A DNA stretch of 60,503 nucleotides from Collinsella sp. (GTDB lineage Bacteria > Actinomycetota > Coriobacteriia > Coriobacteriales > Coriobacteriaceae), in the NCBI GenBank assembly GCA_019414045.1, contig DXMW01000033.1:1-60503 (forward strand), read 5' to 3'. The translations under genes were made by a program, and so were the position numbers. The notes under the pieces are model-generated. The model did not search any database, was not told the origin of the DNA, and worked only from the letters and a program-made list of their open reading frames with translations. Shown here piece by piece: positions 50,386-60,400 of this stretch (position 1 is the stretch's first letter; each line of letters begins with the position of its first letter).

Positions 50386-53268
50386 CTAAATAAACACGTC
50401 GACGAGGATGGGCATAAGGTTGAGCAGGCCAAACACCAGCGCCACGCCCCAGCCGAGCTTAAAGCAGCTGCGCCAGGTGCTGCGTGCGAAGGTGTTGTCG
50501 ATCAGCACCTCGACAAAGTACGTCGCAGCCATCACGACCAGGGCTACGACCCAGCTCACCGGGTTGTCCCAGACAAAGAACATGCCCACCCACATCAAAA
50601 ACAGCACGGTCTCGCACCAGTGCATAAGGGTCATCTTGGCCAGCGTGCCGCCGCTCATCTCGGTGGCGACGCCTTGGACAATCTCCTGATGTGCGTGATG
50701 CGAGTACGAAAGGTCAAACGGCGACTTGCGCAGCTTGATGGTAAGCACCGCGAGTAGCGCGAGGAAAATGGGCGCGCTGTACACGATGATGGGGGCCGAC
50801 TGCCCCGTCACGGCGATGGAATCGAAGCTGTCGGTGGCAAGGTACAGGCCCACGCTCATCAGCAGAACGGCGGGCTCGTAACTCATAACCTGCAGCAGCT
50901 CACGATCGGCACCAACCTGGGCAAACGGGCTTTGCGTCGAGGCGGACGCCAACACCACAAAGATCGCGGCGAGCGTCACCATAAAAGCGCACAGCAGCGT
51001 GTTGGAGCCCGATACAAAGATGCCGCCGCCCACGACGGTGAAGATGAGCGCGCACGCCATGTAGGTATCGTCCATGGTGTTTACGCTGGCAGGAGCCTTG
51101 CGCAGCAGCTTGGCAACGTCGTAGAAGGGCTGCAGCAGGCGCGGGCCCACGCGGCCCTGCATACGGGCCGAAAGTTTGCGGTCAAGGCCGTCAATCAAAC
51201 CGCCCACAAGCGGCGCAATCAGGGCAAACGCCACGGTGCCAATAAATATGCCCACGACGCCCGAGCCTTCGAAATACTTACCGCGCAGCACCGAGGGCGC
51301 GCTCATGGCAAGCCGCTCGGGCCCAATCCACGCGCAACACAGCAGCGCAAACAAGATAATGCTGCAGCACACGACGCTACCCGCGGGGCCAATACGCTTC
51401 TCGCCAAGGGCGTCCTCCGAGTACCAATTGCGCTTTTCGGCCTTCACCTCGTGTCCCATCGAGCCGCGGAAATGGCGATATTTTTCGGTTCCCACGCCCG
51501 AAAGATATACGTTTACGTGCGGTTTGTTGCTCACGCGGAATGAAGTCAGCAGCACCACAGCGATAAACGCCACGATAACCACCATCAGATACATGGAGTC
51601 CTTGCCAATAACGTACGGCACGCGGCCAAACACCATGGCCAAGTAAGGCGACACCAGACCGCTCGAGATAACCGGGAACGCCACGCAGCACAGAATCAGC
51701 AGCGCGGCGATGGTGTTGAGGGCCATCCATTCGGTCTTATGGACATTGACCTCAACGTTTTGAGCCGTGGGGTCGACGCCCGAAAGCTTGGCAAGCCACT
51801 TGCCCCAGAAGAAGAACGTCGCGGCCGAGCCAAAGGCAAGCACCATGATCATAAGCACGTTGCCGGTCTGCGCAAACGCCACCAGGGCGCCCCACTTGGA
51901 CACGAGCATGCCAAACGGCGCCACAAACATGCCCATGATGCCCAGCATCATCAGGCGCGTCAGGTGCGGCATGCGGCTGAACATGCCGTCCATGTCCTCG
52001 ATATTGCGGCTGCCGATATGATGCTCGGCCGTGCCCACGCACAGGAACAGCAGCGACTTTGCCACCGTGTGGAACAGGATCAGAAAGATGGCCGCCCATA
52101 CAGCCTCGGGCGCGCCGACGCCCAGGCAGGCACTGATGAGGCCCAAGTTGGAAATGGTGGAGTACGCGAGCACGCGTTTGGCGTTGCTCTGCGAGATGGC
52201 CATGAGGGCAGCGAGCAAAAACGTGATGGCGCCCACACTCGTGACCATAAAGCCGGTCACGGGATAGATGGCATAGAGTGGGCTCAGCTTGACCATCAGG
52301 AACACGCCGGCTTTGACCATGGTTGACGAGTGCAGCAGGGCGCTCGTGGGAGTGGGTGCAACCATGGCACCCAACAGCCAAGTGTGGAACGGCATCTGTG
52401 CGGCCTTGGTAAGGGCGGCGAGCGACAACAGGATGACTGGCATCACCAGCAGCGCGGACTGCGCGGTTCCGGTGCCGGAAAGCTCGATCATGCCCGAGAT
52501 GGTCAGCGGCATGCCGTTAACGTGCAGGTACATGAGTCCGACCAAAAATGCGATACCGCCCAGCATGTTGAGGATGATCTGGGTGAAGGCGTTCTTGATG
52601 GCCTCGGGCGTACGCGTGTAGCCAATCATGAGGAACGAGCACACGGTGGTGCTTTCCCAGCCGCAGAACAGCCACTCAAGGTTGTCGCTCGTCACGATGA
52701 CGAACATGGCTGAGAGGAACAGGAACATAAGCGCCAGGAACTGCGGGCGACGGTCGGGCGCGGTCTGCCCGCGCAGCGCGGCCTCGTGCTCGTCATGGGC
52801 CTGGAAGTCCTTCATGTAGCCCAGGGCATACAAGCAGATTAGACTGCCGACGATGCCGACGGCGAGGACCATGATCACGCTCATGTAGTCCAGGTAGAGT
52901 GGCGTTGCCGTGACGGCTTCGGCCGCGGGCAGCGTCATGGCTGCAAAGGCGAGCGAGCCCACCAGCTGGACTATGCCGAGCACCGTGGTGAGCGCGTTCC
53001 TATATTTGTACGCGTTGTACAGGATGACAGCGCACAGGATGACGTCGATAACGGAACTGATGATCGAGAGCACATGCGAGGTGCCGGGGGCAACCTCAAA
53101 GCTCTGCGGACCCGTGCCAAAAAACATGACGGCGACTACAACTGTCACCGCCATAATAATGCCGGAGCCTATGAGCCCCACCGCATCGCGGGCGCGGTCA
53201 CCGCGCGCGAGCAGCATGCCCAGCGCCGGTACCAGCGGAAACAGGGTAAGGAAATACAGTAGCGTCAT
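50386..53268 (-). CDS. echAB: fused EchA-EchB membrane subunit (NuoL-like plus NuoH-like)
   Basis: A 960-aa membrane protein that joins two normally separate subunits. Residues 1 to about 640 are the antiporter-like proton pump (NuoL/EchA type): CGWESTTVCSFLMIGYT, TKAAQMPFHTWLLGAMVAPTPTSALLHSSTMVKAGV (with the conserved Lys and His), and SQSNAKRVLAYSTISNLG. From about 660 to the end is the NuoH/EchB-type subunit: LDRKLSARMQGRVGPRLLQPFYDVAKLL, ADRELLQVMSYEPAV and KLRKSPFDLSYSHHAHQEIV. One reading frame without a gap covers both. It starts the operon; GGGAG lies 7 nt upstream of ATG 53268. The order AB-C-D-E-F matches the echABCDEF gene order. Confidence 0.92.
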   Translation of the reverse strand: MTLLYFLTLFPLVPALGMLLARGDRARDAVGLIGSGIIMAVTVVVAVMFFGTGPQSFEVAPGTSHVLSIISSVIDVILCAVILYNAYKYRNALTTVLGIVQLVGSLAFAAMTLPAAEAVTATPLYLDYMSVIMVLAVGIVGSLICLYALGYMKDFQAHDEHEAALRGQTAPDRRPQFLALMFLFLSAMFVIVTSDNLEWLFCGWESTTVCSFLMIGYTRTPEAIKNAFTQIILNMLGGIAFLVGLMYLHVNGMPLTISGMIELSGTGTAQSALLVMPVILLSLAALTKAAQMPFHTWLLGAMVAPTPTSALLHSSTMVKAGVFLMVKLSPLYAIYPVTGFMVTSVGAITFLLAALMAISQSNAKRVLAYSTISNLGLISACLGVGAPEAVWAAIFLILFHTVAKSLLFLCVGTAEHHIGSRNIEDMDGMFSRMPHLTRLMMLGIMGMFVAPFGMLVSKWGALVAFAQTGNVLMIMVLAFGSAATFFFWGKWLAKLSGVDPTAQNVEVNVHKTEWMALNTIAALLILCCVAFPVISSGLVSPYLAMVFGRVPYVIGKDSMYLMVVIVAFIAVVLLTSFRVSNKPHVNVYLSGVGTEKYRHFRGSMGHEVKAEKRNWYSEDALGEKRIGPAGSVVCCSIILFALLCCAWIGPERLAMSAPSVLRGKYFEGSGVVGIFIGTVAFALIAPLVGGLIDGLDRKLSARMQGRVGPRLLQPFYDVAKLLRKAPASVNTMDDTYMACALIFTVVGGGIFVSGSNTLLCAFMVTLAAIFVVLASASTQSPFAQVGADRELLQVMSYEPAVLLMSVGLYLATDSFDSIAVTGQSAPIIVYSAPIFLALLAVLTIKLRKSPFDLSYSHHAHQEIVQGVATEMSGGTLAKMTLMHWCETVLFLMWVGMFFVWDNPVSWVVALVVMAATYFVEVLIDNTFARSTWRSCFKLGWGVALVFGLLNLMPILVDVFI

Positions 53269-53549
53269 ACCATCACTCCCCCATGCAAAAACGCTGCAAT
53301 TGTTTAACGTTATAGCTCAATTGAGGAGTAGCGGCGGCAGGTTTTCGGTCAACTGGGGAGTTTTAGGCGTACGGGGTAAGGCGTCTGTCCGCATTGGAGT
53401 AGAGGGCGACGTTTCCTTACTGCGGCGACGGGCGCGCGGGCCACTGCGCGCGGCTTATTGGCCACGTTGGAGGATGTCCCGATAGGCTCGCGACGGTCCG
53501 AAAAGTTGGCGCGGCAAGAAAAATGCGCCCCCGCGGGCGCACCCTCTTG
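53269..53549. other. intergenic region with hydrogenase promoter side
   Basis: A 281-nt gap between the hydrogenase operon and the HTH gene. A TATAAC -10-like box reads on the minus strand at 53314-53309, about 40 nt upstream of echAB, next to the palindrome CTCAATTGAG; the -35 is not clear. The right end holds a terminator (53519-53542). No gene is seen. Confidence 0.35.
53519..53542 (-). terminator. terminator of the HTH gene
   Basis: On the minus strand TGCGCCC GCG GGGGCGCA is followed by TTTTTC, just after the stop at 53550. A standard intrinsic terminator. Confidence 0.75.
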
Positions 53550-53945
53550 CTACTCTGCCTGCTTAACGCGCGGCTTACGACCGCGCGGCTTATCGACCAG
53601 CGCCGCCTCGCCGCCATCGCGATACTGACGACACCAAGCCTTGACCGAAGACTCGCTGGGAATCTTGTGCTTGATCATGGCCTCGCGAACCGTTAAGCCG
53701 TTTTCCAAGCGATCCTTAACCACGGCGAACTTAACTTCGTACGAATAGGTGTGATGATGCGAGCCCGCGTTGAGTACGGCGTCGGCACCGCCCACGGCAT
53801 ATGCGCGAGCCCACTGACGAGCCGTGGCCTGGGGAATGCCGAGCTCCGCGGCGAGGGCACGATGACCGACCCCCTCTTGGAGGACCTCGACGGCACGCTG
53901 CCTAACCTCGGGCGCATGCATGCGAGTCCTTGTTGCTTCCGACAT
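53550..53945 (-). CDS. double helix-turn-helix protein, transposase orfA-like
   Basis: A 131-aa DNA-binding protein with two HTH units in tandem: VEVLQEGVGHRALAAELGIP, then ATARQWARAY (about 15-55), and VKDRLENGLTVREAMIKHKI, then SESSVKAWCRQYRDGG (about 70-115). The basic tail PRGRKPRVKQ is typical of IS3-family OrfA proteins. No OrfB with a DDE domain, no terminal repeats and no target duplication are seen around it. It may be a remnant of an insertion sequence or a domesticated regulator. ATG 53945 is taken; a GTG at 53954 with AAGG upstream is an alternative. Confidence 0.7.
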   Translation of the reverse strand: MSEATRTRMHAPEVRQRAVEVLQEGVGHRALAAELGIPQATARQWARAYAVGGADAVLNAGSHHHTYSYEVKFAVVKDRLENGLTVREAMIKHKIPSESSVKAWCRQYRDGGEAALVDKPRGRKPRVKQAE

Positions 53946-54222
53946 ACCTGCCACTTCTTAGCCTTAACCGTTAATCTGCTTTCTTACGTGCATGTTAGAT
54001 AGTAGCATTTTGCTGTTTGCGCGTAACAGTTAATTGAAAATCGCACGGCGGCATCTGGGCATTTGCTATTAATTTGCGACATTTCTTTACGTTTAATTTA
54101 CGCAGCTAGTTAGCCCGCAGCTCATTGATGGTGTTTTACCAACCAGATTGATATCTTTTTGTTTCGCTTGGTATGGCCTACGCAATTATTGACCCCTCCC
54201 CTACCCGCCCGCAATGGCGCGA

Positions 54223-54318
54223 CAGCTTTCCACCTTACTTTCCAGCTTTCCACTCAACATTCCAGCTTTCTTTCCAGCTTTCCACCTTAGATGGTAAGTT
54301 AAGTGGAAAGTTGGAAAG
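54223..54318. repeat. short TTTCCAGCTTTCCAC repeats with an inverted relative
   Basis: CAGCTTTCCAC or a close variant appears at 54223-54233, 54243-54253, 54263-54270 (partial) and 54275-54285, and an inverted relative GTGGAAAGTTGGAAAG at 54303-54318. The region could fold into a hairpin between the last direct copy and the inverted one. Confidence 0.5.
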
Positions 54319-54359
54319 TTTGATGGGAAGCCGAAGCAACGGCAGGCCGCGCGAGCAAG

Positions 54360-54395
54360 AAAGGGGGCGGCAACCGGGTGGTTGCCGCCCCCTTT
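54360..54395 (-). terminator. terminator of the giant beta-helix protein gene
   Basis: A perfect 16-bp stem (AAAGGGGGCGGCAACC and its complement) with a 4-nt loop. On the minus strand it runs into TTTCTTGC, 23 nt after the stop codon at 54418. Confidence 0.85.
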
Positions 54396-54417
54396 GCGAA
54401 GCTAGTTGGCTTCGGAA

Positions 54418-57400
54418 CTAGTGGTCGATGCCGTTGAGGTTCACCCTCGTGAGCGTATAGGTCACATAGTCGGGCGATTGAGGCTTTGCGCTCGCCACGT
54501 CACCCTTAACCAGGCTCGCTCTCATTACCAATCGATAGTTCGCGTAGAACTGCTCACGCTGTTCAACCTGCGTGTTGACCTTAACGGTAAAGGGCAGGCT
54601 AAACGTAGTGTCACCGTTCTGCGTTTTGAACTTGCCATTCTCCTTCGAGTCAGTGAAGGTGATCGTGCTACCGGAGGGAGCGACCGCGGCAAGCTTACTC
54701 TCCGTCACTGTTACGTAGTTGGAGATATCATCCGTTACACTCTCATACGTGCCGTCGGTTCCGCGGCGCTGCAGCTCGAGCGTGTACACAACAGAGTCGG
54801 CATTTGCAATTGCCTCGGCGGCGTTGCTAAGTCCACCCAGTTCATACGTGGCACCCAGGCCTATCGTGCCGTCCGCAATCGGGCGAAGGTCGTCCACGTT
54901 AATACCAAGCTGCGACTTATCTGGCGCAGAAAGCGTAATGGTCGTATCACCCGTGTCCATGCGATAGTACCCGACGTTACCGGGCTTCGTCTGCGTCAGG
55001 CTCGAGGTATTAAGGCCTTCCTTACGCGTCGAAAGCTTGGCAGTATAGGACATCTTGGTACAGGCGTCCTCGCCAGACTGCTTGGACAGGGAGATAACCT
55101 TGTTGCAGCCGTCCGGCGTAAGGCGAATCTTTTCCACCACCGTACGCACGGTAAAGGATCCGTCCGTTGCGATCTTGCGGATTCCGGCGAGGTCATGGTC
55201 GAGCGTGAGCTTCAGCGAATCATCGCCTGTATCCGTCACGGTCTGCGTGAACGCAGGCATCGAAGCGTCACACGGCTCCCAATCGCTGCCACTCCACCTG
55301 TAGTTCTGATTGCCGATGGCAACATAGAACTTCGCAATTGCCGAAGTTCCGCTCGGGAAACTGCTTACTCCCATTAGGTTGTTGTTGGCGCCATAGCGAC
55401 ACAGCGATGTATCGAGCTGATAGAACAGATGGTCGCTCTCTGTATAGTATTGGCTCGGGCTAAACGTAACCGTATCCATGACATCGAGAGAAAGAACGTA
55501 GGCGGCACCGTCCTCCGACTTCGAAACCGGAATGCACGCCCCATCTTTTTTGTCGACTACATTCTGCTCATAATTGGACAAGATGCTGTATGTCGATGCC
55601 GTACTGTTTTGAATATCGTCGCTGCCATCGGTGCGTAAAACATGATGCAGATTCCAAGATATGCGGCCACCCGAAGAATTCGAGTCAATAGACGAAGCCG
55701 TAAAACCGTTGATACTAGCTTGCGTCACGCCGTCGCCCGACTTGGGCACGTTGACAACTAGGTAGACGCTCTCCGATGCACGCTTCTCTCTGCCGGTATC
55801 CTTCTCCTTGGGTACCTTTAGCGTATAGCGACTGTTGCTGGGAACGTCAGCACCCGCAACCTTAAACAGCGTCCACTTGCCATCGAGTTTCGCTTTAGCG
55901 GTCGCCTCTGCCTCGTTATCACACACGGTCCATGTGCCGGCGCCATCCTGCGTGGCCGACACACCCAAGATCTCGCTCAGCCATCGCTCCTGATATGGAT
56001 TGCCCGCAGAATCCTTAAAGCCGTCGTTTCCGCTCAGGGAAACGCTCGTTGCTCCGCCTTCGCCCACCGTATAGTGATACTCTCTGCCACCGGCCTTGCC
56101 ATCAACGTTCGCATCGATGAGCGTAAGCTGGGTGCCCTGGGGCAACCTTCCGTCGGCACCATTGAAGAGGATACTCTTGCCGAGCCCCTTCATCGAGCCG
56201 CCAGCAGCCATATAGCTGTCCCAGCCAAAGTCGACTTCCTTCCCATTGGCAGAATTGTATGTCCAGGTAAGCAGACCCGTCATCGGCTCGCCAAAGCTCG
56301 TAAGCACGTGTGCATCTTTTCCAAGGTTAGCGTAGTCTTTTTCTTTAAATTGAGTGCCGTAATCATACGTTGCAGTGAAATCGATCTCGAGCTTGCGCTT
56401 AACGATGATCGGCACCTGAACGTTGTAGCTCTGACCCGCCTCGGTAAAGGTAACGGTCAGGAGCGTAAAGCGACCTTTGCCGTTGTCCCAATCGGAGCTT
56501 GGGCTAAACGACATATTGTTCTTGCCATTGTTCACTACGCGAAGCGTGGGATTGTTCGACGCGTCACCGTCTTTAACGAACACACCGTCCTTGAGTTGGA
56601 AAACCTCTGCTTTGGCCGTCACGTGCGGATTGGTGCCATTCTCGTTATTCAATCTGCAGGCATCGGAGAAGCCGCCGTTCGTGACGATGTTTAGATAGCT
56701 CTTGACCGTCGTGTTGTCGTTGCCAGAGATCACCAAAACGGGGAAATCCGCTGTGGCTTGGTTGCTGCTTGTATCATTATTCGAATTGAACTTACTGGCC
56801 ACGGATGAGGCATCGTAGCTCGACTTATTTTGATAGGCGCCGTTGTCATTAATGCCGCCGATATTCGTGTAGGTGTAGCGATCGGCAACACCGGTGCCTG
56901 CCTCGCTCTGGACGGTCGCCGCGGTGTCGATGGTGGCGCCGTCGCCAAACAGGTAGCGATCGGTGGTGTCGTTGTCGGAGGCACGCGCCGCCAGCGTGCT
57001 TACGGGGCTCGTGGTCACATACGGGCTCGCTGCCGTGGTGGCGGTATTGTCCGCGCCGTAGAGCGTGATCCCCTTGTCAGGTGCTTCCAGTGTGTCGTTA
57101 TAGTCACCAAACGCGATATACGACTTCATGTTTACGGCGGCCGCATTGGTCGTGTAAACCATCGGCGGCAGATCACGCGTGGTCTTGCCGTTGCCGAGCT
57201 TTACGTTCACGCCCGCTGCGGAGAGGCTATAGCCGTTTGTGTCAACCTCGCCTAAGAGCACGCCCTGCTTAGAGCCCAATTTGTAGGTATTGCTGTCCAT
57301 GAGCACGTTTACCAGATGGAACTGGCCGCGTCCGTCGCCCGCAATGCCGCCGTTGGAGGTTCCGCCAAACGTTGTGTTAGATACCTTTGTGTTGGTGACG

Positions 57401-60400
57401 TTGATGACGTCGGCACCGCTGTTAATCGCGCCAAGTAGACCGCCGCTCCACCTGCCCTTGATCGTGGCGCTCTCAATCGCGATATTGTTGCAGGCTATGT
57501 TCACATTGCTGAAGTAGTAGCCGATAAGTCCGCCCGAGCATTGGTCGGTGCCGGCAATGTTGATATTCTCGACGCTACAGTCCTCAAACCAGTACGTGTT
57601 GGGGCTGCCACTGCTCGTGACCTCGCCAATCAAGCCGCCCGCATTACGGATGCTATTGTTCGTTCCGGTGGCATCGCCGATGATGGCGCTCTTGGCATCG
57701 CCTCCGGCATCAATGCGCACGTTGCTTATAGAAATAACGCCTCTATAGGCGCTTCCGACCACACCGCCGGCGCCCATGTACTTATCGGTGTTCGACCCGG
57801 TGGCGAGTACATTTACCCCAGAGATGACTGCCGTGCTCGATGCGACGGCTTCCGTGATGCCAATTTTGGTGTTCACCGATACGTTACTGGAGGTATAACC
57901 GAACACGCCGCCCACGTAGGGTGTTGTACCCGTGGCGGTTATGGTCGAGTTTTTGCCAATAGTCTTCTCGTATACCCCTGTGGCCGCGGTTGTCCACACG
58001 CCGCACGGCGAGGCGATCGCACCCACATAGCCGCCAACGTACTTCTCGCCCGTGACGCTAAGGCCAGTGTATGAGCAGTCACAGAGATTCGCGGGCGCCT
58101 GCGTGCCGGAGCCGAAATTGACCATATAGGTCACGTCGTTATCCGTCCTTCGGCTGGTACGGCCCGAGCTGCCAAGAAGCCCTCCTACGCTCTTTGCGCC
58201 CAACACGGTGCAGTTCTTCATCTGTACGTTGCGGTAGACGCCACGCGTGTTGCCGTCGTAGTTGGCCGTTGCGCCCGCCAAAAGGCCGGTGCCGATGAGG
58301 TCGTTCGATGCCGGTCCCGAGGCAATGCTACCGTTGGCGTCTTTGTACGTGAGCGATACGTTGCAGTTACTAAAGGTGAGGTCTTTGACCTGAGCGCCGT
58401 CATTCGCGGTGACGCTCTGCCCCACATTGGTTGAGGTGAACATCACGGTGCTGAATAGGCCGCCCACGCCCGAGACCTTATAGTCGTCATCGGCATATTC
58501 GACGACGCCGTAAGTGGCATCTTTGGTGCCCACCGTGATGGTGGCCCCGTTGCCGTCGATCGTTGCCACGTGCGGCGTGATGCGGTCGCGATCGGTGGAC
58601 GCCTCGTTCGAGCTGCAAGCATTGGAATAGTAACGGCCGCTGAGACCCACGTATCCCGTGCCGTAGCCAGTCATATCATAGGTGGCATTTTCCTTGAACT
58701 CCAGGCTCATGCCGATCGATTTCGACGCGCACACGTAGCCCGTTTGGTAGTCGGCAACGTAGGACGCCACCAGGTAGGGCGAATTTACATCGTCATCATG
58801 GTTGAGCGGGCCGTGCCACCCCTGTTTGCCCGGGGCCTTCTGGTCATCGTTTTTGGCGGTTTCGAAATCGCCGGAAGCGCTCGCAGGCTTGCCCACGCAG
58901 TCGTAGCTGGCATTTCGCACCTTACCATATTCCTTGTTGCCAAACAGGTAGCCGTTTATCGCCGGGTCCTGCTTATCGCTGCCCCAGTACGCCTTGGAGC
59001 CGCGGAACACGCCATAATTAGCGTAGTCAGTATGTGCCGCTCCAGCACCCGCACCCGAGCTAATGATGGCCGAGAGCACCAAAAGGCCCTGGGCGTTTTC
59101 CACCGTGGTCACGGGTGCCTCGGCATCAGTGCCGATATACTTGTTGTCGGTGCCCGTGGTAGTGACGCAGGCAGCTCCCTTGTTTGTGAGCTCGTTGATC
59201 TTGTAGTTAGCGTTACCGTTTTCGACTTTGCAGCCCTCGCTAAAGGCATAGCCATCAATCACACGACCAACGTAGGGATTGTCGTACTGCCGGAAGTTGC
59301 CCGTTCCAAGACCCTGAGACTTGTCGCTGGTTCCAGCGCGCCAAGACGTCCCTGACATATTGCGGAAGATCACACCGCCGCCCGCAATGGCACCAACGTA
59401 ACCGCCGATGGGAACAAGATGTGGCTTAGTTCCGCCACCAGCAACCGTAAAGCCGGTTGTGGAGTTATCGGGCGTTGTCCCATTCACGGCCACACCGTCG
59501 ATAATGTTATCGCCGCCAAGGATGCAGCCGATAACGCCACCGAAGAACGACGTCGGAACACCGTCGGCATCCTTGGCAGAATAAGTAATAGTCGCCGACG
59601 CGTTCACATAGCGAATATTCAGATCGCGCACCACGCTGCCGTAACTATAGGGAATAAGGCCGCGAAGCGAACCCTCGTTATTCTCTATCTTGATGGTTGC
59701 CTTTTTATCACCTTTAGGGTTGCCAACGATGACGCCACGGAACGGGTTGGCTTTGTTGCCAAAACCGCCAAACGATGCGCCGTCGAGGGTGATCGTATTA
59801 CCCCCGGTAGGTTCAATACTGTAGTACGCGCTTTGGATATAGCGGTGCATCATCTCGTCGGAAAGTGTGGCCGAAGGATCAGTGGTGTCGCCGGTCTTCT
59901 TTTCCCACTTCTTCCCAGTGTCTTTCGCCTGCTTATAGACGTACGTAACCTCATTGTCGGTTTTATTGTCGCTGCGGCGAGTACAGAGCGTACTCTGGTT
60001 GACGGCAATGGTGACCTCCCAACCGTCGAGCGCAGTTTGGTTGTTGATGTAGTTGGCGATGGCGTTCATCTCAGTCGCGTCCTTAACGGCATACGGATCG
60101 CCATATGTGCCGCATCCCTCTACCAGCTTTGGAATGCGCTGGTTGACTTTAATTTCATGATATTGGACGCCGCTCTCGGTGGCCTTTCCCTTATAAACAT
60201 AAGGAAGATAGCCACCAAACCAAGGCCTGACGTCACCGTCCTTCTTACCATCAACCGTCACATAGCCGCTCACGGCACCATACGTCGCTTCGTCGTAATA
60301 CCAAAGCTGCTTGCCCGGGTACTCCGTACTCCCATCAATCTCAGATCCGTATGTCACCTTGCCTGCATCGGCATCGGCCTTAGTAAAGGTGTAGTCCGCA

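Larger units (their letters stand above)
53955..54417. other. gene-free AT-rich region
   Basis: A 463-nt stretch with lower GC than its surroundings, without a supported gene. It holds the TTTCCAGCTTTCCAC repeats (54223-54318) and the terminator at 54360-54395. The left part may contain the promoter of the HTH gene (minus strand), with several TTAA-rich words but no clear -35/-10 pair. Confidence 0.4.

Noticed and set aside
53550..54417. Complete insertion sequence
   Set aside because: Only an OrfA-like gene is present; no DDE transposase, terminal inverted repeats or target duplication were found.
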